DNA of 64,000 nucleotides from Echinarachnius parma. Its lineage: Eukaryota > Echinodermata > Echinoidea > Clypeasteroida > Echinarachniidae. The stretch spans positions 1 through 64,000 of the forward strand of contig JBAMJV010001364.1 of assembly GCA_037951105.1 (NCBI GenBank). Direction: 5' to 3'. Position 1 is the stretch's first letter, and every line of letters begins with the position of its first letter. Of this stretch, positions 13,242-24,442 are shown in pieces. Under the pieces are notes generated by a model. That model had not been told where the DNA came from and made no database searches. It saw nothing but the letters and a program-made list of their open reading frames with translations. The translations under genes and the position numbers were made by a program.

Positions 13242-13685
13242 AGGACCTAAAGAATACAACGTACTTTGGCACTTATTCCATAGTTGATGACTTGTAAAAT
13301 AGGTCTGCCGAAAAAAAATCCATGAAAATAAACATAGTAGTGATTTAAGACTAATTTTCTGATGCCAAATCTCATTTAGCAGCCAGTTTACGCCCCACCC
13401 ACATTTAGGGTCCAGAATCGGCAGCGTGATTGACATGTGATTGACAATTCATTGGCTTACGTCATGACGCGTCATCTACATAATTTAGTTCATTAGTCCG
13501 TACTTTAGATGACGTCACATTTTGGCGATTTAAAAGGGGCGTTCCCAGGACAATTAGATATTTACTAATTACCCCAATATTGATTGATTTCATGAGAAAT
13601 TACTGCCAAATTCTTTTTCTTCAGGAAAAATTACATATAGAGAGCCAAATTGTGAAAATTAGGCCATCTAGACGCTATAGGTCCT
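13242..13685. mobile_element. TTAA-flanked MITE (AGGACCTA ends)
   Basis: TTAA at 13238-13241 and 13686-13689 flanks ends AGGACCTA and its inverse. TTAA duplication and a TTAAAGG start are typical of Kolobok T2-type MITEs described in Xenopus. Nothing coding is inside. Confidence 0.6.
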
Positions 13686-13689
13686 TTAA

Positions 13690-14526
13690 TGTTGCATTTT
13701 AAGAATGTGTTAGTCTCATCAAAGTGATGAGAGACCAACATTTATATGTATCCCTGTAATGTGCATTAAGATACACACAAAACTTACGTTTATATACCGA
13801 ACACAAAAAGTAACATCACCCCTAAGCAATTGCCCATAATTTCATAACCAAGAATCGTTTCAAGATTTCGTCTTGCCAATATATCTATATGGTAGTTAGG
13901 AAAACAATGTGTAAAAATAAGAGGTAACCATTAATCCATGGTTGAGTGAGCACACATTACAGAAAAAATAGTCATATTTCAAAATTCGCAAAAATATTAT
14001 CATCATTACAAGTTATTGAGAGTTGGAAAATTAAAAAATGCACTGTTTTACAACTGCAATTAATGCATTTTACCACATGTGCCATCAAAAAATAAAAATG
14101 AATGGAATATCAAACAGCATTGTTGCATAAACCATGATCAATATTAAGCTTGCCACTGTTAAAGCTTGAATGCTAGACAATTTATCAAACAAGTTTCATA
14201 GGCAACATTTGGCACGCACAAAAAACGATGTCTGCTAGCAGGGTTCATATGACTACAGAGAAGAGCAAACATGATTCACAGGTTAATATTTAGATATTTC
14301 ACACACATTTGTAGGGCAACATTATGCTTTCACAAAATATAATTATATTACACTCGTTATTTATAAGCTGGTAATTTAACTTATCTAGTTTAGTACGGAT
14401 GCATAGGATCTAACATACTTTAAGACACTTCTTGAACTTTTTTACAAGTTAGAACTTAGTGGACGATGCAAATTATTACTAACCCTGAATTACAATTATC
14501 AAACTTTACACCAACCTAACATTGGA
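13690..14526. other. Gene-free stretch
   Basis: AT-rich DNA without gene or RNA signal. Confidence 0.55.
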
Positions 14527-14995
14527 CCTTTAGACCAAATGGTCATTAGACTAAATGGTCATTAGACCATGTGGTCATTAGCCCAGGTCGGACATTAGCC
14601 CAAGTGGGAGTAGCCCAACTGTCTATTAGACCAAACGGGAAGTTGATGAAATGGTGATTAGACCAAGTAATGAATTGCCCATCTGGATATAGCCGAAGTG
14701 GGTGTAGCCCAAATGGGTATTAGACGTAGTGGTATTAGACGAACTGATAAATAGACGAAGTGATAGGCCTAATAGACGAATCAAATATTAGACAATCTGG
14801 TGTTTATACGATCTGGCAGGTAGACTAAGTGGTGTTGGACCAAGTGAGTATTAGACAATATGGGTATTGCCCAAATGGTTATTAGACGAACTGGCTAATA
14901 GACCAAGTGGTTGTAGACGAAACGGAATTAGACTATGTGGGATGAGACGAAGTGAATATTAGACGAAGCGGGGTTAGACCAAGTGGCAGTTTACC
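14527..14995. repeat. Degenerate minisatellite, ~16-19 bp unit
   Basis: About 28 imperfect units follow the pattern ATTAGACCAAGTGGT, drifting between ATTAGACCA, ATTAGACGA and TAGCCCAA. It is unique in the window. Confidence 0.92.
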
Positions 14996-15133
14996 GTTTA
15001 CACTATCTGGGTGTACGGATATTTCTATTTGATTCATTTTTTTTTTTCAACATAAACACAAAATACAAAATTATCATATAAATAATATAGAAAGAAACAC
15101 ATTAATTGAATACTGAAAGTAAACATGTATAAA

Positions 15134-15312
15134 ATAAGCAAATAAATACCGTTGGTAAAGGCGATGGCACAATCTATCACTTCCGAGGCAATCTGGATGT
15201 AGCTATCTTTCCGAAGCGAAGCTGAGGAAAGATAGCGTATACATTCAGATCGCCGAGGAAGTGATAGTTTGCCATCGCCTGAAACCAAAAGGTGATTATT
15301 TGCTTTATATTC
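15134..15312 (+). mobile_element. Foldback arm, left
   Basis: This block matches the reverse complement of 16552-16733. It is itself a hairpin centred near 15210, with TATCTTTCC against GGAAAGATA around GAAGCGAAGCTGA. The outer edge is ATAAGCAAATAA on both arms. The two arms enclose about 1.24 kb. Confidence 0.8.
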
Positions 15313-15518
15313 CTCATCTTCTAGATCTTCTAGATCTAGTACTAGTCTACTGTTACTGTGTTACTAGGTTTGATCTACTTACCAATATGTTATTCCATGA
15401 CAATTCCATAACAGTTCAAGATGCAAATTCTTTTCACCCCTGTTCGCACAATTGGTCATAATGTCGATGAAATTGAAAACTTTACGTTGTAGACCACAAG
15501 GAGAGTCCTGGACCTGGT

Positions 15519-15750
15519 CTAGACTAGACTGTCTTGAATCGTGTTCATGCCGGTTTCACTGACAGGTATATGATGTTTTACATTGGCTTTCCCCTCTTCC
15601 TTGAGTTTCCGAAGAACAGTTTTGAACACTCGACCAGGTTTCGCAAAGTTGGTATCCTTGTCGCTTTGTATTTTTACTTTCACTCTCAAGTAAAAACTTG
15701 TCCATTTCATCCTCATCAAAAAGCTCAAACCTTACGTTTGCGGCCGCCAT
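15519..15750 (-). pseudogene. Broken fragment like the KIAA1958/ZMYM N-terminus
   Basis: A minus-strand ATG (15750-15748) opens MAAANVRFELFDEDEMDKFL, followed by an ESKNTKR block. An acidic stretch followed by SKNTKR recalls the N-terminus of KIAA1958/ZMYM-like proteins, which are related to Crypton tyrosine recombinases. After about residue 31 the frame drifts. A more plausible continuation (GRVFKTVLRKLKEEGKANVK) lies in another frame and soon stops, so one small indel is implied. No recombinase domain follows. It lies between the foldback arms 15134-15312 and 16552-16733. It could be a relic carried by that element or a decayed first exon. The family match rests on a short motif from memory. 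Confidence 0.35.
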
Positions 15751-15971
15751 TTTAGTAGAGCAACAGAACGAGCAATTAACAGCAAACGGTGTAATCAGTA
15801 TAGGGTGTAATGTACGATACGTATGTACAGTGCATAGCGTGCAGTGTACTACCGTATGCACAACGAATACAATTAAATTTGTTCTTCGCGCGCATAGAGT
15901 TATCGCGCCGGTACGGAATTTGAGTGGCCACACACTCCACGTTAAATTCAATGCAACCGCGGAGTGTAGAT

Positions 15972-16298
15972 AGTACTTTACCAATTATCTAGTGAGTGCA
16001 ACGCACTTTCGCCCAAGATATCTACACAGTGTAACGAAGTTTTCTTCTCCCATCAATGATGGGCGAAACTATGTTTCATCACGTGATTAACTTTTGACCA
16101 ATCGTAGAGCAAGATTCTTAGTATGTGGAATATAATAGTATTTATATTCCACATACTATGAATCTTGCTCTACGATTGGTCAAAAGTTAATCACGTGATG
16201 AAATATAGTTTCGCCCATCATTGATGGGAGAAGAAAAGTTCGTTACACTGTGTAGATATTTTGGGTGAAAGTGCGTTGCACTCACTAGATAGTCGGTA
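15972..16298. repeat. Large palindrome
   Basis: Arms of about 160 bases meet near 16138 with almost no loop. Landmarks repeated in inverse are GAGCAAGATTCTTAGTATG, TTAATCACGTGATGAAA and AGTGCGTTGCACTCAC. It lies inside the larger foldback pair. Confidence 0.85.
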
Positions 16299-16551
16299 AA
16301 AGTGCGTTGCACTGTGTATATATTCAATTGTTCGCGCGCAAGTATACGCGTGCGCGCGTTTGTGCGCAGAAATTAGGTAGCGCGCGGCTACGCTTAATAG
16401 ACAATGGTATAAGCGTCTTTAACTTTTAATCATAAATCTTGTTCATGTGCAGGATTGACGAAATTAAAATAAAATACTCGATCAATTGCTCAATATTCCG
16501 AACTTTTTAGCCCTTTGTGTTAGTTATAGGTCGTTTGTGATCAATTGATGT

Positions 16552-16733
16552 GGAATATAAAGCAAATAATCACCTTTTGGTTTCAGGCGATGGCAAACTA
16601 TCACTTCCTCGGCGATCTGAATGTATACGCTATCTTTCCTCAGCTTCGCTTCGGAAAGATAGCTACATCCAGATCGCCTCGGAAGTGATAGTTTGTCCCA
16701 TCACCTTCACCAACGGTAATTATTTGCTTATTA
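16552..16733 (-). mobile_element. Foldback arm, right
   Basis: Inverse partner of 15134-15312, again with an internal hairpin centred on CTCAGCTTCGCTTCGG. The outer edge is the inverse of ATAAGCAAATAATTACC. Confidence 0.8.
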
Positions 16734-16978
16734 TATCCCTCGTAAGATCGTTTTACCATTGAATTTGACAAACGATAGTTTTGGACAACACGCGCAATCA
16801 CGTGACCGGTCTTGTTAGTAAAAACTAACACTAAAAGTGCGTTACGCGTTCGTCCCATAGATCATGTGTTTTAGCAAAATACACACGCAAACAAATTTTT
16901 GCAGTACTCTATGGCGCACACGTTCTAGTCACGTGATTGCCCTTGTTAGTAAAAACTAACACTTAGCTAGGTCAAAGC

Positions 16979-17233
16979 TTAGAAGTATGAATAAACAAAC
17001 CAACCCGTTTATAACTAGAAGGCTCACTTAACGCGCGCAAGTCACGTGTCCCATAGACTTTGTACATGGGCAACATGGCGGAGTGAACCGATTTTTGAAG
17101 CTCCCGTAGCCCACTTCTCTACGTCATCGCGTAGTGACCTAGAAATACTGGACCAATCATCATGCTATGCAGTGCGTAGACTATCGCGCCTATTTTCCTG
17201 CGCACTGTCCTAGATTTCATCACGCTTATGAGA
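16979..17233 (+). mobile_element. Truncated 8-bp-TSD MITE (TAGAAGTATG family)
   Basis: The left 250 bases match the full copy at 35567-36007, starting near TAGAAGTATGAATAAAC. The match stops abruptly after CTTATGAGAAC. Confidence 0.75.
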
Positions 17234-17937
17234 ACCAGAGAGATTCGATACTGTGATATACTATCAAAGAGAGAAACAGCTCATCGATTGCGCGATCGCC
17301 GCACCAGCTGCCAAAACCTGATTTGTGCGCTGGTGTCAATACGGCCCCAATTTGGAGAGCACAGTAAGATCGCTAGACTTGATTTACGGAAATAAAATAC
17401 AGTCTTTATTGCTTTCACTTTATAATAATACAATTTTTAATATGTATTAACATTTGAGTCAGTAAATACAACATAAATGGGTAAAATATACAATATTCCC
17501 ACCATAAATTCCAATATTATCGATCGAAGTGACGTCAGAGGACTAGAATCGAAAACCTTGAGAACGATACAAAAAATCGCGATATTAACCTAATAAGGTT
17601 GGGAATCGGCTTCATCTCCATGGAAACGATCACAGCTGACTGGTCTGGTTGCTGCGAAAAAAGGGAAAGTAAATCGCAAAAATACATTTTAATATGACTT
17701 CATTATCTGAAAATTATGTCTATCACTTAATAACCGTTGGAATTTCATTATGCAGATCATCTTGACTATTATCAGCGAGTGAAGGCCAAGGGTAAGTGAT
17801 TTATTTGTTGTTATCTGGAGGATTGTTGGAAGTAATGATACGAGGCTTAAGAAACCGTAGTCCCATATGCGGTATTTTGTGTTGGTACCAACTGGGATTG
17901 GACGGTCTCAGACAATACAAAATTAAATATTGAATCG
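17234..17937. other. Gene-free stretch
   Basis: No gene, RNA or clear repeat is seen. Confidence 0.5.
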
Positions 17938-18765
17938 TTTAATCCTCCAAAATACTGCTGGAGGTGGGTCTGAGAGAGTAGTTAGCCCATAGCCCTAGTT
18001 TAGGCTAAGCCTAAGGACAGAAGCCGGGGCATAAGTTACTAATACTATCGACTAATAATAATTATGAATATGACTTGTTAAATCAAAATGTTAAGTAACA
18101 AGTCAATGACTGTCAATGACAATGTCATGACAATGATTTCATTTTAATTTATCTTTAATATAATTAAATACAATAATATTAATAATATTCTTACTCTTAC
18201 TCTTAGACTTAGGCTTAGCAAGCGCATTCTCGAATGACTGTCTCTACTCAGCTACTGTCTTACTGACTCTGTCTCTGACTCTGACTCTGAGACTGAGTCT
18301 AGTCTAGTCTAGACTAGTCTACTCTAAGTCTAGGACTAGTCTAGTCTCTAGACTGTAGCCATTTTAATTAGACTAAACTAAAGTAAAACTAAAGTCGTCT
18401 ACAGACAGTCTATCTATTAGTATGACATAATTATGTAAATTAATTGTATGAAGTGTGGCCTGCCCTGACTGAGGCTGAGCCGCCCCGACGGCTGGTTTAC
18501 TGTAGATTTATTTAAAGTAGCGTATTCCATTGACAGTGGACGAGTGGTTGAACTTGTAGTAGTATAGCTAGTTAGTTGTACGGACGAATTTGCAAACGCC
18601 TCAGTCTCAGTTTGTGTGTTGCTGTTGCCTGTTGCAGTGTTGCTGTTGAGTTGAGTGTTGGTACTGTATTAATGGTCCCGGCTTTGATTTCTAGCTATTT
18701 GGGGGTTTAATCAATAAATTCCTCATGACTCTGTTTAATGTGCAAGTTCTTTTAATTGGACCTGC
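17938..18765 (-). mobile_element. LINE 3' end, expanded and decayed
   Basis: It matches the Jockey/CR1-type LINE tail at 56598-57095 in blocks: GGAGGTGGGTC near 17960, AGCAAGCGCATTCT near 18220, GCTGGTTTACTGTAGAT near 18490 and ACGAATTTGCAAACGCCTCAG near 18580. Between blocks are long extra stretches absent from the other copy, so an interval of about 330 bases there covers about 820 here. No reading frame survives. Confidence 0.7.
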
Positions 18766-19700
18766 TGAGTGCTGGTTGGAGTTTTTAAATTATAGACATA
18801 GTTGCGATTAATGTTACTTTGAACTCTGAAGTTTTGCCTTATTAATGTTTTGCTGGTGTACCCATTTGTGAATTAAGTCGAATTGATTCAGACTTCAGCC
18901 TTCGCCATCGGCTCGACCTCATCCTCGACTTTGTCTTACTCGAGTCTCGACTGCTCCACAACTTGTTGTCAAATCTTCTGTTCTATTTCATTTGTTAAAC
19001 TATAGTTACATAATATACAAAAGTTATAAAATACTCACTAAGTAAGACACTATCAAGTATCAAGTATCATTCTTATATCTAATTCTTAGTTAGACTTTAA
19101 TTATAGATCTAGACTAGTAATCATTCTAAAATAGTAGTGACTAGTCTTTACTAACTATATCTAGTCTAGACTAGACTAGTAACTATTAGTAAGTTAGACT
19201 TACTTCAGATTTCACTTGATGTCTTACTCTACTCTAGTCTAGACCTACTTACTTGCTATAATTACTAGTTAGTGACCTGTCCTTGGGCTTGAATTGACGT
19301 AGTATTTTAGTAACTTACCGTAATTACAGTTACACTTACTCAATAAGTATAAATTAACATTAACAATTATTCAATTAAATCTCTACACTACTAATTTAGT
19401 CTATATCATTCATAGTCTTACTCTTACTCTAAGTCTAAGACTAGTCTAGATTTCTTGACCAACTAATATACAATCTGAGTTATCTTAGACTAGTATGAAC
19501 ATAAGACTAGAGTAAGACTAATAAAATAGTCATTATAGTACTTTTAAAAAATTAGAGAATAAAAATGTTAATAAGACTAAATGTTTACTTTGTAAATATT
19601 TACTTCTAGTCAGACTAGAGTAGAGGTTTATAGAGTCCAGACTCCAGAGGCAGAGTCTTTTACTTGTTTTAGTTTTACTCTTAGAGTTAGACTAAGTTAG
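18180..19700. repeat. Cryptically simple CTAG/AGTCTAGA-rich region
   Basis: The words AGTCTAG, CTAGACTAG, ACTAGT and TTACTCT recur dozens of times in scrambled order, without a fixed period. The region overlaps and runs beyond the expanded LINE tail. Confidence 0.75.
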
Positions 19701-19969
19701 AGTTAGAATTAGGCCTACTCATTCTTATCTGTAAATCAGTGGGTGTGCTTTGCACGGCGCCAGGTTAACTCAGATTCTTAGTCTAAATCTGTTGACGAAT
19801 GAAAGACATTAAACAATTAGATGCCATCAATTTTTCAGTTGTTTGTGTCATTGTAACCTTCTAGCCGTTCGTTTTGAAAATGGTTCTAATGCTGCCAAAT
19901 CCGAAGAATAATTATGTATTATAAATGTGTACTTTTAGATCATACCCCGAAATAGTCATTGATCATTAA

Positions 19970-20524
19970 AGGGAAAGTTGAGTTTTGGTAGAGAGGGCGC
20001 TAGACTACTTAATTGGTTTGTGAGGTAATGAAAAACTGAGTGTAAAATTTGAAAGAGCATAATATTTAAACAATAAAATCATCTTTGTTTGATCAAAATC
20101 GGTTCAGAAACGGCTGAAATATCCATAAATATAACAATTTGTAATAAACCCGGGGCCCCGGTTTATTAGAGAATTTTGAACCAGCCGTTAAAAATTCAAA
20201 AAAATGCTTCCTCTTTTCAAAAAAGTTACAAAATAGGTATTTAAATAGTTGTTGGTTATTTCTCTATCTAATCACTATTTCAACAAAGCATCACATGCAC
20301 AATATTTTATTCATAATGGTTGAAACCGATGAGTATTTAGAGAGCGCCCTCTTACGTTTTAACGGCTCTTTTTGAATGAAAACATGATCTTTACTACGTC
20401 ATTTGTAATTTTGTGTTCCTTTCTAGTTATAACTATTAGTTTGTAATGTAATGATGCAGGTTTTGGTTACTAAAATTCAGTTTCACTAAAACTGTACTCT
20501 CCTTACCAGAACTCAACTATCCCT
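19970..20524 (+). mobile_element. TTAA-flanked MITE, family K1
   Basis: TTAA at 19966-19969 and 20525-20528 flanks ends AGGGAAAGTTGAG and CTCAACTATCCCT. The interior matches 53210-53743. No coding content. Ends of the form TTAAAGGGA fit the Kolobok T2-type pattern. Confidence 0.75.
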
Positions 20525-20528
20525 TTAA

Positions 20529-21151
20529 GTATACATTTGCAAATATTTTATTCTTCAGATTTGAAGGTCCCAAGTCCTTAAAAAGCAGAGGGGAACCCTT
20601 CTTCGGTGTAAGCTGTCAATCATGTTGTTGAGAAGTGTGTAAGTGCAATATTTATGATGACTTGATCTTGAAAGGGATTTGTGACAAACGGTTCTTCTAA
20701 GTTCTGTAATGTAACATAATACTCCTCATTAAGTCAGAAACAGCTGAAATATCAATAAATATATCTGATCAGGATAAATGTGGGATCCCAAATGTATTTG
20801 ATTATTAAAGAACAACAAAATAAATACTTAGGCCTACAGGTACATTTTCTGGAAATTTACTAATTTTTTTTTTAAATTAGCTCCTCACAAAAAGTTTGGA
20901 AAGTTTTCGAGCCTCCTAATTCTCATTTATTTGAGACCTGTTCGTATCAGTGGATTAGCTAATTACCTCCTCTCTGAAATGAGTTTTGAAACAATCGTTT
21001 GCTTCATGGCTGAGCTAGTACCTACCCTTTGTTAACAAGTGGGTTTCAAACAGAATGTGGCAGCATTTATTATTGGAGCATTACTCCAATGTCGTATACC
21101 TATTCATTTACTCATTCACCCATTCATCCTATAATAGCATAATCAATAGGA
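20529..21151. other. Gene-free stretch
   Basis: AT-rich DNA between two K1 copies; nothing else seen. Confidence 0.5.
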
Positions 21152-21155
21152 TTAA

Positions 21156-21702
21156 AGGGATAGATGAGAAATGGCTGAAATATCCATAAACATTTGTAAT
21201 AAATGTGGGGCCCCAAAATTATTCAACAATTCTGAACCAACTATAGCCGTAAAAAAAAAATATGCTTTCTCTTTTCAAAAATTTACAAAAAAAGTTTTGA
21301 GATGGTCGGTGATTATCTCTCTATGAGTCTATCTAATCACTATATCAACAAAACATCTCATGCACGATATTTTTTTTTGAATGGTTGAAACCGATGAGTG
21401 TTTAGAAAACGCCCTTTTGAGTTTTAATTGCTCGTTTGGAATGAAAACAGGCTTTTTACTTAGTACATGTAATTTGTAATATTGTATTACTTTTTAGCAT
21501 GGTGGAGTAATAACTATTGGTTTATAATTCAAGTATGGTGTTTAAGGCCGGTGTTAGTGTTTATTACACACAAACACCAGTTTGATAAACACTAACACCA
21601 GCCCTAAACTCCATACTTGAAATCACCCGATGTAATGGTGCAGGTGTTGCTTACTAAAATCGACTAAAATTGTACTCTCTTTACCAAAACTCAACTATCC
21701 CT
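21156..21702 (+). mobile_element. TTAA-flanked MITE, family K1, with nested insert
   Basis: TTAA at 21152-21155 and 21703-21706. Compared with 53210-53743 it has lost part of the left end and gained a foldback insert at 21528-21626. Confidence 0.7.
21528..21626. mobile_element. Small foldback inserted in a K1 copy
   Basis: The arms are TTCAAGTATGG and inverse, then GGTGTTAGTGTTTAT and inverse. The block is absent from K1 copies at 19970 and 53210, which give the empty site. Confidence 0.65.
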
Positions 21703-21839
21703 TTAACTTTTAAGCACAAATAATTGTCAATTTGCCATATTCTATTCGATGCCAGATGTGCCAGATATGATAGAATTGTGTGTTTATAATAATAGACTCA
21801 AAATCCGAATGTCGTTTGTGTTTATAGTAAGTTTTGGTT

Positions 21840-22320
21840 TTGACTTTTGACGCTTGGAGGACGCTTCGAGAAATAATGAATTTGCGAGATTATGAAAAAC
21901 TAAGTGTAATTCTTGGAAGAGCACGTGATTTTAGAGATAAATAACATTATTTGATCAAAATTTGTTGAGAACCAGCTGTAATATCAAAAATCTGATTGGA
22001 ATAAAATATGTGGGCCCCCGTTCATTTGATTATTTGACCAATAAAAATTATATAACGCCCGCACGAATAACCAAGAGGTTATATTCAATAGTTGTTGATG
22101 ATCTCTTAATTGAATGATTGTTTTAACAGAATACACAAGCACAATTGTTCATGAAAAGGGTTGAAAGGCTGCTTTTGAATGATAACAGGATTTTTACTTA
22201 GCTGTTTGTATGAGCTTTTCTACAATGCAAGTATCATTGATAACTATAAGTTTTTTTAAAATGATATACCGTAAGTTTAAAACACTATACAGTTCTGTTT
22301 GACCAAAACTGCATCATCCC
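21840..22320 (+). mobile_element. Diverged K1 MITE
   Basis: The right end CATCATCCCT is followed by TTAA. The interior keeps GATCAAAAT, a GTGGGCCCC block and the GAAAACAGG-like region of K1. The left end is not recognisable. Confidence 0.5.
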
Positions 22321-22348
22321 TTTAATGTACAACGAAAGCGATATAGGT

Positions 22349-22351
22349 GTT

Positions 22352-22389
<38 letters not shown>

Positions 22390-22411
22390 CGTGCGTGTGT
22401 GTATGTGTGTG
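22349..22411. repeat. (TG)n microsatellite
   Basis: TG/CG dinucleotide run. Confidence 0.93.
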
Positions 22412-23811
22412 CCTTCGAACGTAATACTGTATTGCATTGTATTTGTATTTTAAGATGTTATATCAGGACCTTGGCGAACAACAGCACCATTGCTGATCAA
22501 GTAATCCTGTTTTAAATTTTAAAATAGAGCCTCACTTACACAAAGCTTTAATACATTATTTTAATAGTTCCTTTAGTAGATTTTTAATTAAAGTGTATCT
22601 TAAGTTGTTTTTGCGAGATCAAGAAATATCCAAATAGTACTGATAATTTCATCTTTAAAAAAACAACAACCGCTGAATCGCCCAAGTTTAAAAGAATGAT
22701 ATTCAGATTAAATGTATGATCAACACACCAACAACAATATAATAGCATGAAAACAAACAATTAAAACAAAATCGCAGGTCTATGTCCACGAGTATAAGTT
22801 CGCACGTAAATGTCAGTAACGCTATATAATTAACAAATCATATCGGAAATTTATGAATTTAGGAATAACACTTTTTGAAACATCACTTCAAATAATTGAA
22901 CTTGGCTGACTATTAAATACGTCATGAGTAAATTGAGAGACCTGTAAAATGGAAGGAAATTTCGTAAAATGCCGCTAGGTATGGGAAACAAGCAGCGAAA
23001 CAATGAATTACTGTATCATATTGATAAGTGAATTATCAAAATAGCTGACTGTATTCACACCAAATAAACAAACTACAGTACTTTAGTAATGCAAACACTT
23101 AAACGGGACTTAAACATGAATACACCAAAGCCTGTAATGATAATGGCAAAAGTTATAGCATAATGCTACCAATTATTACATGTTTTACACTTGCATGCAG
23201 ACAATTTTCCCGCGCGCGCCAATGCATTGACTGTACCATATAATTATGAATAAACAAACCAACCCAAAAATCGCCAGCAGTATCGATTATTATACACAAC
23301 CCGGGTGCGGCCGGAGATATGACTTTCAGCAGACCACACCACAGAATTGTAGGAAGGAATAGATACGGAATAAATTTTCAAAATGGCCAACTTGTACTGG
23401 CGCAACTAATGCACTAGTATCAAAATTTAACATACAATATTGCTGAATATAAATTATACTTCCGTTTGTTAAATTAAAATTTCTTTTTGTGTAGCACAAA
23501 TTTAAAAATCTGAAATTTGCTTTCAAACCGGCTGCATCATCAGTTGTGGTATTATGAATCTACGTATATCTATGTCCATGGGTCAGAGGTGTGCGCGCTT
23601 CCTTTGTTGTTGTTGTTTCTATGTTAATGTTGAACGTTTGTCTAATTTGCATAAATTGTCTCTGCGCAATACGCTTATTTCCCCATGGACACGCTTATCC
23701 TGTAGAAAAGTGAATAGCGCGCGATAAGGTAAACGATCCTTATTATATAAGCGTATAGCTGTACAATACGCTTATTGTACAAATACGCTTAATATATTTA
23801 AATATCCTTGA
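22412..23811. other. Gene-free stretch with repeat scraps
   Basis: A short piece of the TATGAATAAACAAACC family lies at about 23245-23270. AATACGCTTAT words recur at 23660-23800. No gene is supported. Confidence 0.5.
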
Positions 23812-24004
23812 TGAGAACAATGGGAGCCATTGTGACGTATGCATATGAACTTGTTTTATTGACCTCGATCCCGTGACGACGCGTTTGAACTACTCTGTGA
23901 TTGGTTAACTGTAGTTCCCAAGTAGCCCATAATGCAACCAGTTGTGGGCTCTTCCGGTGAGCAAAAATCGCTGCACTCTGGCAGCAGTGATACCCCCCTG
24001 GGTC
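23812..24004 (+). mobile_element. 8-bp-TSD MITE, right-end fragment
   Basis: It matches the right half of 35567-36007, from TGAGAACAATGGGAGCC to the terminal ACCCCCCTG. The left half is missing or lies near 23245, separated by unrelated DNA. Confidence 0.65.
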
Positions 24005-24331
24005 AAAGGAAGAAGAACGCCAAGACAGCCAATAAGCACATCCGTGGGCGCGCTAATACGCATTAATCGCGTATGTGCGCAACTGCCAGCGCGTTGGTGC
24101 GCACTCAGTTTTGCGTCTCTGTTATTGTATGCGCAAAATAAACAATGACATTAAGCGTATTAGATTCGCCATGGTTCTGGAGGCTCATACTAGCTTCATT
24201 AATGTCGATTGATTTTCATGTCAAAATTTACGAGCGATTTTATGAAATATTGAAGAGATTTTCACTTATTTTGCTATAAGATGAACGCAATCCGTGATAT
24301 TGATGAGTGATATAAAACAATGTGCTTGATT

Positions 24332-24442
24332 GTGATAGGCAATATATTACCTCGGTGGGCTCAAAATGACTATTACCCTCAGCTACGCTTCGGGTAATAG
24401 TCATTTCGAGCCCACCTCGGTAATAGATTTGACTATCACAAG
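24332..24442. repeat. Hairpin with CTACGCTTCGG core
   Basis: Arms contain TTACCTCGGTGGGCTC and inverse, and the centre is CTCAGCTACGCTTCGGG. The core resembles those of 15134-15312 and 27880-28060. Confidence 0.75.

Noticed and set aside
14527..14995. Possible CRISPR-like array
   Set aside because: Units drift, there are no unique spacers, and the genome is animal. It is a minisatellite.
23942..24148. 68-residue frame MWALPVSKNRC...
   Set aside because: It overlaps the right end of a MITE and has no recognisable domain.
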